Origin: Clostridium muellerianum
GTDB lineage: Bacteria > Bacillota > Clostridia > Clostridiales > Clostridiaceae
Length of the DNA stretch: 64,000 nt
NCBI RefSeq assembly: GCF_012926525.1
Contig: NZ_JABBNI010000047.1
Coordinates: forward strand, 239,504-303,503
Direction of reading: 5' to 3'
Positions 7,184 to 16,226 of the stretch are shown here, piece after piece. The notes under the pieces are model-generated. The model had not been told where the DNA came from. It ran no database searches and saw only the letters and a program-made list of their open reading frames with translations. The translations under genes were made by a program, and so were the position numbers. Positions within the stretch are counted from its first letter, which is position 1, and each line of letters starts with the position of its first letter.

Positions 7184-8704
7184 ATGCCAGAAAAATATTG
7201 GCCTGAAACTGTAATATTATGGGGTGCGGGTGCTACTAATTCATTAGGTCTTTATGCTACAAAAGAATTGATTCAAATTGTAATAAAGATAAATAAAAAT
7301 GATTTTTCATTTTTAAAGGGGAAAGATGAGAAATTAAAATCATCTTTTAAAAAATTGGTAACAGAATATTTAATAGAAGATAAGGAACTTTCAAAAATAT
7401 ATGATTTAAAGGCTCTGCAGACTATTATAAATACTAATACAAAAATAAACATGCATGAGCTTTTTACTATGCTTGATCAACTAATAGATAACAATATTGG
7501 ATTTAATGCTTTTTGCAATGGAAAGACGGAATTTTTAAGGGTAGATAGAGTAAAGGGAGCTAAAAGATGTTTAATTCTTTTAATTGAAGAACTAGAAAGA
7601 TTAAGTATACAAAAAAAACCTGGATTTATGGATAGATCAAATTTAGAACCATATTATCAGTTTAGTAAGATATTAACAGATCTTATGAAAGAAGAAGGGG
7701 TAATTTTTGATCAAAGGGGATATAAAAGAGATACTAGAAGATTTTATCTTTATTCTTATGCAATAATATCATTTAACTGGGATCCAGTAATTTTATGGAA
7801 TATCTTTAATGCTCATAAAGAGCAAAATGATAATTCATATTATTTAAAGAATGGTTTAAAGCTTAGACTTTTTGATGACTTTGGCACTCAAATAACTTCT
7901 ATAAAGATAGACAGTGATGATCCAGAAATATGGTATACTGTGGAAGAATCTCAATGTAAAAGAATAAATGATTATAAATATCCATCTAGAATTGTAAGAA
8001 TAGGAAAAATTCTTTTTCCTCATGGTATTTTTGGATCAAGAATATGTCCAGAATGCGGAAAATATATAACGACTTTTGGAGGAAGCTGGAATAGGCTATC
8101 TACAGAACCTTTTGGACCATCAGTATTAGATGATTTACAAAAATGCTGGAAATATAAAAGTGAAAATGAAAGAAAAAGTAAAAAAGGAGCTATAGAATGT
8201 CCTTATTGCGGTCAAATAACATATCCCTTTGACATGCCGCTTATAATGCAAACTTTAGCGAAACAAAAAAGCATACCACCTTTGGAAGAAATAAAAACGG
8301 AAATGGGACTTTTAATGAAAAATGCAAAGCATATAATTTTTGCAGGATATAGTTTGCCTCTAGATGATATTATGGTGAAAACATTTTTTATGTCTTCCAT
8401 TTCAGGAAATGATAAAAATAAACTTAAATGTACAGTTATAAATTATGATGATGATTACAAAGGAGCAAAGGAATGGTTAACCGGCGATGACATAGATAAA
8501 TATATGAAGAAAAGTAAGAATAGTACTGTAGTGGAATGTATAGAGAATATTTGTGATATATTTAATGTAGAAAATGTAAGGGTGTCCCTTAAAGGAATAC
8601 CTAATGTATTTATGAAAAATGGAAAGTGTAATAGGCATAAAATTGTAGATTTGCTGTATCCAAAGGAATATTTTTCAGAAGGGTTTCCTATTAGTAGAGA
8701 ATAG
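7184..8704 (+). CDS. SIR2-family (sirtuin-like) protein with zinc ribbon
   Basis: This 506-residue protein resembles NAD-dependent SIR2 enzymes. VILWGAGATNSLG at about 11-22 fits the first NAD-binding motif. SFNWDP (about 200) sits where sirtuins have their conserved Asn-Asp stretch. FPHG with its His lies just ahead of CPEC (about 280-292). A second Cys pair, CPYCG, follows at about 338 after a long insert. FAGYSLPLDD (about 385) matches the late SIR2 motif. Long SIR2 proteins can be deacylases or NAD-degrading defence effectors; no defence partner lies beside it. I chose ATG 7184 because AGGGTGAT precedes it; an in-frame ATG at 7163 has no ribosome site. The gene stands alone. Confidence 0.75.
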   Translation: MPEKYWPETVILWGAGATNSLGLYATKELIQIVIKINKNDFSFLKGKDEKLKSSFKKLVTEYLIEDKELSKIYDLKALQTIINTNTKINMHELFTMLDQLIDNNIGFNAFCNGKTEFLRVDRVKGAKRCLILLIEELERLSIQKKPGFMDRSNLEPYYQFSKILTDLMKEEGVIFDQRGYKRDTRRFYLYSYAIISFNWDPVILWNIFNAHKEQNDNSYYLKNGLKLRLFDDFGTQITSIKIDSDDPEIWYTVEESQCKRINDYKYPSRIVRIGKILFPHGIFGSRICPECGKYITTFGGSWNRLSTEPFGPSVLDDLQKCWKYKSENERKSKKGAIECPYCGQITYPFDMPLIMQTLAKQKSIPPLEEIKTEMGLLMKNAKHIIFAGYSLPLDDIMVKTFFMSSISGNDKNKLKCTVINYDDDYKGAKEWLTGDDIDKYMKKSKNSTVVECIENICDIFNVENVRVSLKGIPNVFMKNGKCNRHKIVDLLYPKEYFSEGFPISRE

Positions 8705-8813
8705 GATAGTATTAACTCGTAATTGCAAATTAAAAGTAAAATTGTAATATGGTGGTTATGAAACAAATTATATGATATAATTGTTGAAATAAAAATTACT
8801 AGGGGGCTAAGTA

Positions 8814-9272
8814 ATGAGTGTAGAAAGTGTGAAAAAACAATTTGAAGATGAAAATTTAAATTTGAAAATAGTTGAACTTGATGAAAGTACAGCAACTGTT
8901 GAATTGGCAGCTCAAGCTATAGGGGTAGAGCCTGAGCGTATAGCTAAAACTATGGCTTTTAAATTAAAAGATAGAGATATTTTAATAGTTTCAAAAGGAG
9001 ACGCTAAAATAGATAATAGAAAATTTAAAGATTATTTTAGTACTAAAGCTAAAATGTTAAGTTATGAGGAAGTATTAGAAGTAACTGGTCATCCTGTGGG
9101 AGGAGTTTGCCCTTTTGGACTTAAAAATCATATGGATACGTATTTAGATTTAACACTTAAGGAGTTTGATTTTGTGTACCCAGCAGCAGGATCACCACAT
9201 GCTGCTGTAAAGGTAACTGTTGATGAATTGGAGAAAGTAACTAAAGGTACATGGGCAGATTTGTGTAAGTAA
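8814..9272 (+). CDS. YbaK/ProX-type aminoacyl-tRNA deacylase
   Basis: A compact protein of 152 residues made of a single YbaK/aminoacyl-tRNA-associated editing domain. Such proteins hydrolyse misacylated tRNA (for example Cys- or Ala-tRNA-Pro) in trans. Family features are the AAQAIGVEPERIAKT segment, the conserved Lys in IVSKGDAKID, the GHPVGGVCPFG block at about 92-102 and the AAGSPHAAVKV strand near the end. Length and motif order are complete. The ribosome site AGGGGGC lies 6 bp before ATG. The gene is a single unit between the SIR2-like gene and the pseudouridine operon. Specificity among YbaK, ProX and EbsC subfamilies cannot be set by eye. Confidence 0.87.
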   Translation: MSVESVKKQFEDENLNLKIVELDESTATVELAAQAIGVEPERIAKTMAFKLKDRDILIVSKGDAKIDNRKFKDYFSTKAKMLSYEEVLEVTGHPVGGVCPFGLKNHMDTYLDLTLKEFDFVYPAAGSPHAAVKVTVDELEKVTKGTWADLCK

Positions 9273-9475
9273 ATATCACAATTAGTAATATAAATGTTGA
9301 AGGATAAAGTTAACATAACATAGTTAATTTATTCTTCATTTTTTTATCTTGAAAATTTTTAGAAACATATTGCAATTAGAAAAAGAAAGAGTTAAAATTG
9401 AATTATAAACAAAAGTTAATTTAGTAAGCAAAAATTAAGAAAAGTTATAGATAGTATATGTCAAGGAGGGGCTAT

Positions 9476-10570
9476 ATGACAAATAGAGAAGAAGAAATTT
9501 TAAAGCTTATAAAAAGCAATCCTATGATTTCTCAAAAAGAGCTTTCAGAAATTTTAGGTATTACTCGCTCTTCGGCAGCAGTACATATTACAAATTTGAT
9601 GAAAAAGGGATATATAAAAGGAAAAGGATATGTATTAAACGAAGCCCCTTATGTATGTGTATTAGGTGGTGCTAATGTTGATATTCAAGGATTCCCTAAT
9701 CAGGTATTAATACAAAAAGATTCTAATCCTGGACAAGTAAAAATATCCTTAGGGGGTGTTGGAAGAAACATAGGAGAAAATCTTAGGAAAATGGATGTAG
9801 AGACTAAACTTATTACTGTTATAGGTAATGATGTGTATGGCAATAAAATAATAGAAGAGGGAAGAAATATAGGCTTGGATATGGAGCATTCTCTTGTACT
9901 TCAAGAGCAGCCAACTTCTACTTATTTATGTATACTTAATGAAAAAGGAGATATGCAGGTAGCTATTGCATATATGGACATTTTGGAGCAAATGACAGTT
10001 GAATTTATACAAAAGAAAAAGCATGTAATAGATAATGCTAGTATTTGTGTCATAGATACAAATATACCAAAGGAAACTATTGAGTATATTGTAACAAGTC
10101 ATAAGGATACTGAGTTCTTCTTAGATACAGTGTCTACAACTAAGGCAAAAAAGGTAAAGGATATTATAGGATGTTTTCATACTATAAAACCTAATAAAAT
10201 TGAGGCGGAAATTCTTTCAGGTATAGAAATTAAAAGTAATGATGATTTAAAAAAATGTGGAAGATATTTCTTAGATAAGGGTGTTAAAAGAGTATTCATA
10301 AGTCTTGGAGAAGATGGAGTTTATTATAATGATGGATGTGAAGAAAATATTGTAAAAACACCGAAAGTTAATGTGGTAAATGCTACAGGAGCAGGGGATG
10401 CCTTCTTGGCAGCACTAGTTTATTCCAGAATGAATAAGTTATCAATGAAAGAGAGCACTAAGGTTGCTATGACAGCATCCATTTTAGCGCTATCTCATGA
10501 AAATACTATAAATCCTAATATGTCAATTGAAAATATAAATAAGAAAATGGAGGAATTAAAATTATGTTAG
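9476..10570 (+). CDS. psuK: pseudouridine kinase (PfkB family) with N-terminal winged helix
   Basis: Predicted to phosphorylate pseudouridine to pseudouridine 5'-phosphate for the glycosidase encoded next. Residues 1-55 form a helix-turn-helix (EEEILKLIKSNP, then a recognition helix around TRSSAAVHITNL), seen in the YeiC/PsuK group. The PfkB kinase core follows: VLGGANVDIQG, SLGGVGRNIGENL, and the ATP/anion-hole signature NATGAGDAFLAALV near residue 308. I start at ATG 9476, since AAGGAGG sits directly before it; the upstream ATG 9458 contains that ribosome site. The stop overlaps psuG by 7 bp (ATGTTAG). Pairing with psuG is the strongest evidence for the substrate. Confidence 0.88.
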   Translation: MTNREEEILKLIKSNPMISQKELSEILGITRSSAAVHITNLMKKGYIKGKGYVLNEAPYVCVLGGANVDIQGFPNQVLIQKDSNPGQVKISLGGVGRNIGENLRKMDVETKLITVIGNDVYGNKIIEEGRNIGLDMEHSLVLQEQPTSTYLCILNEKGDMQVAIAYMDILEQMTVEFIQKKKHVIDNASICVIDTNIPKETIEYIVTSHKDTEFFLDTVSTTKAKKVKDIIGCFHTIKPNKIEAEILSGIEIKSNDDLKKCGRYFLDKGVKRVFISLGEDGVYYNDGCEENIVKTPKVNVVNATGAGDAFLAALVYSRMNKLSMKESTKVAMTASILALSHENTINPNMSIENINKKMEELKLC

Positions 10571-11475
10571 AAAAATATTTAGATATAAACCCAGAGGTTA
10601 AAAAGGCATTAGAAGAAGGCAAACCAGTAGTGGCGTTAGAATCCACTATAATATCTCATGGTATGCCATATCCTAAAAATGTTGAGACAGCAAGAAATGT
10701 TGAAAAGATTATAAGAGATAAAGGTGCAATTCCTGCAACTATTGCCATTTTAAATGGTAAATTAAAAGTTGGTCTTACTAATGATGAACTTGAATATTTA
10801 GGCAATGGTAAAAATGTAATAAAAACAAGCAGAAGAGACATTCCATTTATAATTGCAAAGAAAATGGATGGAGCAACTACTGTAGCATCTACAATGATTA
10901 TTGCAGAACTTGCTGGAATAAAGGTATTTGCAACAGGAGGAGTTGGAGGAGTGCATAGAGGAGCACAACAAACATTTGATATATCAGCAGATTTAGAAGA
11001 ATTATCACATACAAATGTAGCTGTAGTGTGTGCAGGTGCAAAATCCATATTAGATATAGGATTAACTTTAGAATACCTAGAAACTAATGGAGTTCCAGTA
11101 GTAGGCTTTGGAACAGATGAAATGCCAGCATTCTATACAAGAAAGAGTGGTTTCGGAGTTGATTATAGAATTGACTCAGTTAAAGAACTTTCAGATGCTA
11201 TAAAAGCTAAGTGGGATTTAGGATTACAAGGTGGACTTATAGTTGCAAATCCAATTCCTGAACAATATCAAATGGATTACGATGTAATAAATAAAGCTAT
11301 TGAAGATGCTGTGAATGAATCAGAAGAAAAAGGCATAAAGGGAAAAGAAACAACACCATTTTTACTTGCTAAGATAAAAGAAATAACTGGAGGAGACAGT
11401 TTAGAATCCAATATAAGACTTGTTTATAATAATGCTGCATTAGGTGCAGATTTAGCAGTGGAATTAAGTAAATAA
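10564..11475 (+). CDS. psuG: pseudouridine-5'-phosphate glycosidase
   Basis: Splits the C-C glycosidic bond of pseudouridine 5'-phosphate to uracil and ribose 5-phosphate, in the cytosol. At 303 residues it matches full-length PsuG. It carries VALESTIISHGMPYPKN at about 22-38, the TTVASTM segment and GVGGVHRGAQQTFDISADL at about 126-144, all strongly conserved in the family, plus an IVANPIP loop near 222. It is translated from an ATG overlapping the psuK stop, so the two are made together. A good intrinsic terminator follows at 11489-11540, separating this pair from the ECF gene. Confidence 0.95.
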   Translation: MLEKYLDINPEVKKALEEGKPVVALESTIISHGMPYPKNVETARNVEKIIRDKGAIPATIAILNGKLKVGLTNDELEYLGNGKNVIKTSRRDIPFIIAKKMDGATTVASTMIIAELAGIKVFATGGVGGVHRGAQQTFDISADLEELSHTNVAVVCAGAKSILDIGLTLEYLETNGVPVVGFGTDEMPAFYTRKSGFGVDYRIDSVKELSDAIKAKWDLGLQGGLIVANPIPEQYQMDYDVINKAIEDAVNESEEKGIKGKETTPFLLAKIKEITGGDSLESNIRLVYNNAALGADLAVELSK

Positions 11476-11488
11476 AACTTTGTACAAA

Positions 11489-11540
11489 ATAAGCATAGGT
11501 AGATATCACATTAGTGATAGATATATATGCTTATTTTTTT
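11489..11540 (+). terminator. intrinsic terminator after psuKG
   Basis: AATAAGCATA...ATATCAC, loop, AGTGAT...TATGCTTATT, then a run of eight T. Long imperfect stem. Confidence 0.8.
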
Positions 11541-11639
11541 AATAGGTTTATACAAAATTGTTTAGTATTTAGAAAATATAAAATTATCTTTTTTCTATTT
11601 TTAATATTGAATTTTATCTCCAAGATGATAAAATTAAAT

Positions 11640-11731
11640 GGTCGGTATTCTTATTGAAACCGAACGGAAATTTTATAATAAAAAGTTCCGAATTATATCC
11701 CAAAATAGGAATAAGAACGGAGGTATATTTA
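11640..11731 (+). promoter_or_regulatory. structured leader of the ECF S-component gene (possible translational control)
   Basis: TTCTTATT (about 11648) is complementary to AATAAGAA (about 11708), which lies directly before the CGGAGGT ribosome site. Inside, CGGAA pairs with TTCCG. This leader could mask or free the ribosome site. It does not match a riboswitch class that I recognise. Confidence 0.4.
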
Positions 11732-12322
11732 ATGGAAAGAGGATTGAAATCTACAACTAAGTTTAGTACAAGGCAGCTTGCAGTTATAGGAATGCTATCA
11801 TCAATTTCAATTATACTAGGGGTAACGGGTTTAGGATTTATACCTATACCACCAGTAAAAGCAACTATTATGCATGTTCCAGTTATTATTGGAGCTATAC
11901 TAGAAGGTCCTGTGGTAGGTGCTATGGTAGGATTGATTTTTGGTATATTTAGTATTATACAATCAATAACTACACCAACACCAGTTTCTTTTGTGTTCAT
12001 GAACCCATTAGTTTCTGTAATACCTAGAGTGCTTATAGGATTAACATCTTATTATGTTTATAGGGTTGTTAAATCAAAATCAAAGTCTTTAGGAATTGGT
12101 CTTGGAGCTGCTGTGGGCACACTTACTAATACTGTAGGTGTACTTGGAATGATATATCTTATATATTTAGGACCTTATTCAAAAGCTCTAAATATAAGTT
12201 TAAGTACTGCTAAAAAAGGTATAGTAGCAGTTGCTGTAACTAATGGTATTCCTGAAGTAATTTTATCAGTTGTTATCGTAGTTTCAGTAGTTACTGCAGT
12301 TAATAAAATAAAACGTAAGTAA
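11732..12322 (+). CDS. ECF transporter S component, probably for pseudouridine or a related nucleoside/base
   Basis: A 196-residue integral membrane protein with about six hydrophobic spans and the ECF S-component look: a charged N terminus with a TRQLAVIGMLSSISIIL first helix, GFIPIPPVKATIMHVPVIIGAILEG, GAMVGLIFGIFS and a mid-protein FMNPLVSVIPRVLIG. Such proteins bind a small molecule and work with a shared EcfAA'T energising module, which is encoded elsewhere. Placement after psuK-psuG suggests pseudouridine uptake; this is inferred from context only. I start at ATG 11732 behind CGGAGGT, dropping 26 residues of a longer open frame. A terminator follows. Confidence 0.75.
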   Translation: MERGLKSTTKFSTRQLAVIGMLSSISIILGVTGLGFIPIPPVKATIMHVPVIIGAILEGPVVGAMVGLIFGIFSIIQSITTPTPVSFVFMNPLVSVIPRVLIGLTSYYVYRVVKSKSKSLGIGLGAAVGTLTNTVGVLGMIYLIYLGPYSKALNISLSTAKKGIVAVAVTNGIPEVILSVVIVVSVVTAVNKIKRK

Positions 12323-12327
12323 AAAGG

Positions 12328-12370
12328 TTCCTCGAGTTCATAATAAAATTGAACTTGAGGAAATTTTTTT
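12328..12370 (+). terminator. intrinsic terminator after the ECF gene
   Basis: TTCCTCGAGTTCA pairs with TGAACTTGAGGAA, followed by A and eight T. Confidence 0.85.
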
Positions 12371-12565
12371 GTTACACTACAAAAAATCAGTATTCATTCT
12401 TGATTATCAACTAACAAAGCTTTGAGGCACATTTTGTATATTACGAATTATATATTCATAAAATAATAGCTCATTACGCTAATATTAGTTTAAATATTAG
12501 CAAAATATACATATACTATGTTATAATAAATTGGAACTCTATTTTTACCAGGAGGGAAGAAAAAA

Positions 12566-14575
12566 ATGTTAAAAAACAAATTTTGTTTATTAGTTTCAAT
12601 TGCAGCAATAAGTTTATCAGTATTATATACAACCAAAGCTGAAGCTGCATTCCCTGAAGTTAAAAGAATTTGGGGAGCTGACAGGTATGAGACTTGCAGT
12701 AAAATTGTACAAGAAGGATGGAAGAGTACAAGTGAGTATGCAGTAATAGTAAATGGAGAAAATTTTCCAGATGCTTTAAGTGCGTCTGTATTAGCTAAAA
12801 AATATAATGCACCTATATTACTAGCTAAAGGCAGTACTTTAGGTGATAAAACTTATAGTGAATTAAAAAGATTAAAAGTAAAAAATGTGTTTATAGTAGG
12901 AGGAACAGGTGTTATTACTACTAGTGTAGAGAATACACTAAAAAATATGGGAATAACTACTGAAAGATTAAGTGGACAAGATAGAGATGAAACTTCAGCA
13001 TTAGTAGCAAATAAAATTGGTACAGAAAATGGAGTTATACTTACTACTGATGATGATTTTACAGATGCATTATCTATTGCTCCTATAGCAGCTAGATATC
13101 AGATGCCAATCGTTTTGATGCCTAAAGAAGGAATACCTAGTTCCGTTGAAAAGGTTATGGCTGGTAAAAATGTTCCTAAAACATACATAATAGGAGGAAC
13201 AAATGTAATATCTGAAGATATAGCGCTCAAGTTTCCGAGTGTTGAGCGAATTGATGGTAAGGATAAGTATGAAAGAAATATAAATATTATCAAAGCTTTT
13301 GGTGATAAGATTGATTTTAGCAATATATGTATGGCTTATTCAGAACAATTTGCAGATGCTTTAAGTGGTTCTGTTTTCGCAGCAGAAAGAGCTAATCCTA
13401 TTATATTAATGGGAGACAAAAGTAGTTTATATACTAAATACTTTTTAACTACTAAGGAAAGCCAAATTAAAAATATTACTGTTTTTGGCGGAACTTCAGG
13501 GATTAAGGAGTTACAAGTACAAGATGTGTTTAATGTTAGTAATGATAACAACTCAAGTAATACACCAGATGCAAATGGTGATGTTGAGAATAATGGGTCT
13601 AGTGCAGTAAAAAAAGGAGATTGGATTTACTATAGTGTAAATAATGGAACTTCAGCAGTAAGAGGTAAATTGTATAAAGAAAAAAGTGATGGATCTAGTA
13701 AGATAAAATTATCTGATGATTTTGCAAAAAAAATCTGGATTAATGGTGATTACATTTATTATTTTAACTATTATGGTGAAGAGCAAAGCAATTCTTTCTA
13801 TAAAATGAAAATTGATGGTACAGAAAGAAGTGAAGTAACAACTGATGCACCTACTTATGTAAATTTTCAAGGGGATTATATTTACTATGCTAAGTATGAT
13901 AAGGTATATTCGGACAAGTTTTCAATATATAAAATAAATAAGAACGGAACAGGAAAAGAGTCTATAGGAAATGCCCACGGAATGTATCTGTTTGTAAAAG
14001 ATAATTGGTTATATTATGCTAATTTAGATGATGGATCTAAAATATATAAAATGGGAACCGATGGGTCAAGTAAACAGCTTTTGTGTGAAGATTCTGCAGA
14101 AAACTATATGAATGTTGTAGGTGATTGGATTTACTATTGTGATAATGAGAATAATAATTTATATAGGATTAAATTAGATGGTTCAGAGAAACAAAAGCTT
14201 AATAATGCTAAAACTAGAAATATAAGCATTGCAGGGAATTATATATATTACACTGCAATGGACGAAAATGATAATGGTTTATTATATAAAATGAAACTGG
14301 ATGGATCTGAAAGTAAAATGTTAAGTGATGTAGATTGTTCTACTGCTTTAGAGGTTCATGATGATTATATTTATTGCTGTGGATTTAATTCAAATGGAAT
14401 ATATAGAATAAAGACCGATGGAACTGGATATGAGCAGATAAGTAAAAATAAATCTGTTATTTCATTGTATGTGGCAGGAAATTGGATATATTATGTAGAT
14501 TTTATGTCTGGTAATAAGAGCACTAAATTGCATAGAATGAAATTAGATGGATCTTTAGATAATACTGTTGAATAA
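12566..14575 (+). CDS. secreted protein with three cell-wall-binding-2 repeats and a DUF5050-like domain
   Basis: This 669-residue surface protein has a signal peptide (KNKF, hydrophobic core, AEA at about 26-28). Three CWB2 repeats span about 32-320, each with a RxxGxDRYET-like start, a PDALSAS-type strand and an FIVGGTGVI-like end; they anchor proteins to wall polymers in clostridia. From about residue 345 a repetitive region follows with recurring DWIYY, YKMKxDGS and NYIYYT units every 40-45 residues. This fits a DUF5050 beta-propeller-like domain. AGGAGGG lies 9 bp before ATG. The gene stands alone between two terminators. The role of the C-terminal domain is unknown. Confidence 0.87.
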   Translation: MLKNKFCLLVSIAAISLSVLYTTKAEAAFPEVKRIWGADRYETCSKIVQEGWKSTSEYAVIVNGENFPDALSASVLAKKYNAPILLAKGSTLGDKTYSELKRLKVKNVFIVGGTGVITTSVENTLKNMGITTERLSGQDRDETSALVANKIGTENGVILTTDDDFTDALSIAPIAARYQMPIVLMPKEGIPSSVEKVMAGKNVPKTYIIGGTNVISEDIALKFPSVERIDGKDKYERNINIIKAFGDKIDFSNICMAYSEQFADALSGSVFAAERANPIILMGDKSSLYTKYFLTTKESQIKNITVFGGTSGIKELQVQDVFNVSNDNNSSNTPDANGDVENNGSSAVKKGDWIYYSVNNGTSAVRGKLYKEKSDGSSKIKLSDDFAKKIWINGDYIYYFNYYGEEQSNSFYKMKIDGTERSEVTTDAPTYVNFQGDYIYYAKYDKVYSDKFSIYKINKNGTGKESIGNAHGMYLFVKDNWLYYANLDDGSKIYKMGTDGSSKQLLCEDSAENYMNVVGDWIYYCDNENNNLYRIKLDGSEKQKLNNAKTRNISIAGNYIYYTAMDENDNGLLYKMKLDGSESKMLSDVDCSTALEVHDDYIYCCGFNSNGIYRIKTDGTGYEQISKNKSVISLYVAGNWIYYVDFMSGNKSTKLHRMKLDGSLDNTVE

Positions 14576-14645
14576 AAATTTTATTAGGTTTAACAGGGAA
14601 GTTAAATGAAATTTAGATAGCTATAATTGAAAATTTAAATTTATA

Positions 14646-14684
14646 AAATTAGTGTAGTTTTTATAGCTACACTAATTTTTATTT
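14646..14684 (+). terminator. intrinsic terminator after the CWB2/DUF5050 gene
   Basis: AATTAGTGTAG (14647-14657) pairs with CTACACTAATT (14667-14677), followed by TTTATTT. It lies just ahead of the next promoter. Confidence 0.85.
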
Positions 14685-14685
14685 G

Positions 14686-14747
14686 TTGACATTAGTAAAG
14701 CTATGTACTAGTATGTAATTAAGTAAACTTATAGTTTATTTAATTAC
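14686..14747 (+). promoter_or_regulatory. promoter and palindromic operator of the tetR-family gene
   Basis: TTGACA at 14686-14691 and TAGTAT at 14709-14714 have a 17-bp spacer. Immediately downstream, 14715-14747 is a 33-bp near-perfect palindrome (GTAATTAA-TAAACT-TAT-AGTTTA-TTAATTAC). It covers the expected start of transcription, as a repressor operator would. This suggests autorepression by the regulator encoded 21 bp further on. Confidence 0.75.
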
Positions 14748-14768
14748 GCATTGGTGAGGGATAACTTT

Positions 14769-15425
14769 ATGGGAACAAAAGAACGAAAAGAAAAAGAAAT
14801 TTTAATAAGAAAGAACGATATTATAGATGCGGCAGAAAAAGTTTTTTTTCAGAAAGGTATGCAGCAAGCCACTATGGATGAAGTTGCTAAGGAAGCTGAA
14901 TTTAGTAAAAGAACCGTTTATGTTTATTTTAAAAGCAAGGAGGAAATTTATTATGAAATTATGCTTAGAGCATTCAAAACTTTAAATAGGATGATAAATG
15001 TAAATTTAGAAAAGAATAAATCAGTTAATAGTATAGAAAAAATTAAGATGTTAGGAAAGACTTTCGTTAATTTCAGTACTAATTATCATAATTATTTTAG
15101 GGTAATAGTAGATTATGAAAATCAACAATCAGATTTTATAAGTGATAATAAAGTAATTATGGAATGCTATAAAGAAGGCGAAAAGGCACTGGAAAATTTG
15201 AAAGCGATATTAAGACAGGGAATACATGAAGGACATGTATTGGAAAACATAAATATAGATAATACAGCAATTATTTTATGGTCTAGTATGTCAGGAATTT
15301 TTAATAACATTGTTAAAAAACAAGATTATTTAGAGCATTATTACAATATAAAAGCTCCTCAGTTAATAGAAGAAACCTTTGAATTTATGATAAGAGCTAT
15401 ACTTAAACAAAAGGAGAAAAATTAG
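14769..15425 (+). CDS. TetR/AcrR family transcriptional regulator
   Basis: A 218-residue repressor type. The N-terminal helix-turn-helix reads IIDAAEKVFFQKG, ATMDEVAKEAEFSKRTVYVYFKSKEE, the classic TetR DNA-binding pattern. The helical ligand-binding part follows, without a recognisable ligand signature. The start ATG 14769 has GGTGAGGG 9 bp upstream; an in-frame TTG at 14751 would place the ribosome site inside the gene. It sits directly downstream of a promoter overlapped by a 33-bp palindrome and 2 bp ahead of the next gene, so it probably represses itself and that gene. Confidence 0.9.
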   Translation: MGTKERKEKEILIRKNDIIDAAEKVFFQKGMQQATMDEVAKEAEFSKRTVYVYFKSKEEIYYEIMLRAFKTLNRMINVNLEKNKSVNSIEKIKMLGKTFVNFSTNYHNYFRVIVDYENQQSDFISDNKVIMECYKEGEKALENLKAILRQGIHEGHVLENINIDNTAIILWSSMSGIFNNIVKKQDYLEHYYNIKAPQLIEETFEFMIRAILKQKEKN

Positions 15426-15427
15426 TA

Positions 15428-16180
15428 ATGAAGAAAAGAATAATGTTTTTAGTTGTGACATTTGTTATTATAGTGTTTGCTGTGTATAAGATTATAGATA
15501 CAATAAAACTTAGTAGAACTAGTAATATTTCAATAGTAAGTGAAAAACAAGGAAAAAAATTATCTGTTTCAGTTGTAAAAGGAGAAGAATATCTTCATAA
15601 ATTTCAAGTTAATTCTCTTATTAATATAAAAACTCCTCCACAATTTGCTATTTGGATTGAAGATTTAAATGGAAATTATGTTGATACAATATACGCAACT
15701 TCTAAAATTGTTAATCAAAATTGGAGTAAGGATCCTAATAATTCAGCGCAAGGTGGTAAGATTGAACGAAAGGAAGCATTGCCTTATTGGATGTATAAGC
15801 GTGGAAATAATAAAATAAATCCAGATATTGTGTCATCAGCTACACCTAAGGGAAGTTCTATAATAAGTAACAAAATTAATGAAAAACAAGGTGGATATAT
15901 AATTTTTATGGAAGTTAATATGTCAACGGATTTTAATGAATATTACCCTAAAAATGTGGAAAAGGGAAAAGATAATTATTCAGGTGGACCTTGGGGAAGT
16001 GGACAACCAGCTTTAATTTATAGTTCAAATATTAATTTAAATTCCACAAATAAAATATATGATTTAAAACTTATTGGACATAGTAGTCCAGATGGATCTG
16101 ATGGGAATTTATATAAAGATTTATCTAAAGTAACTACAGCAAAAAGTATAATTAATAAAATAACAGTTGAAATAAAATAA
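15428..16180 (+). CDS. membrane-anchored protein of unknown function (possibly DUF2271-like)
   Basis: This 250-residue protein has one N-terminal membrane segment (MFLVVTFVIIVFAVYKI) and an extracytoplasmic domain. The domain contains FAIWIEDLNGNYVDTIYAT and a later ALPYWMYKRG, a pattern reminiscent of DUF2271 periplasmic proteins; this link is weak. It has no cysteine pair, lipobox or catalytic motif. ATG follows an AAGGAG 11 bp upstream inside the end of the TetR gene and starts 2 bp after its stop, so the two form one transcript. The regulator next door is likely to control its expression. Confidence 0.6.
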   Translation: MKKRIMFLVVTFVIIVFAVYKIIDTIKLSRTSNISIVSEKQGKKLSVSVVKGEEYLHKFQVNSLINIKTPPQFAIWIEDLNGNYVDTIYATSKIVNQNWSKDPNNSAQGGKIERKEALPYWMYKRGNNKINPDIVSSATPKGSSIISNKINEKQGGYIIFMEVNMSTDFNEYYPKNVEKGKDNYSGGPWGSGQPALIYSSNINLNSTNKIYDLKLIGHSSPDGSDGNLYKDLSKVTTAKSIINKITVEIK

Positions 16181-16226
16181 CATGTAATTTTTACATAATA
16201 AAGTGGGAATTAGAGGATGGTGTGTA

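Noticed and set aside
8455..8895. Minus-strand frame of 146 codons spanning the SIR2-like gene end and the YbaK start
   Set aside because: It overlaps two well-supported plus-strand genes and lacks a ribosome site and known motifs.
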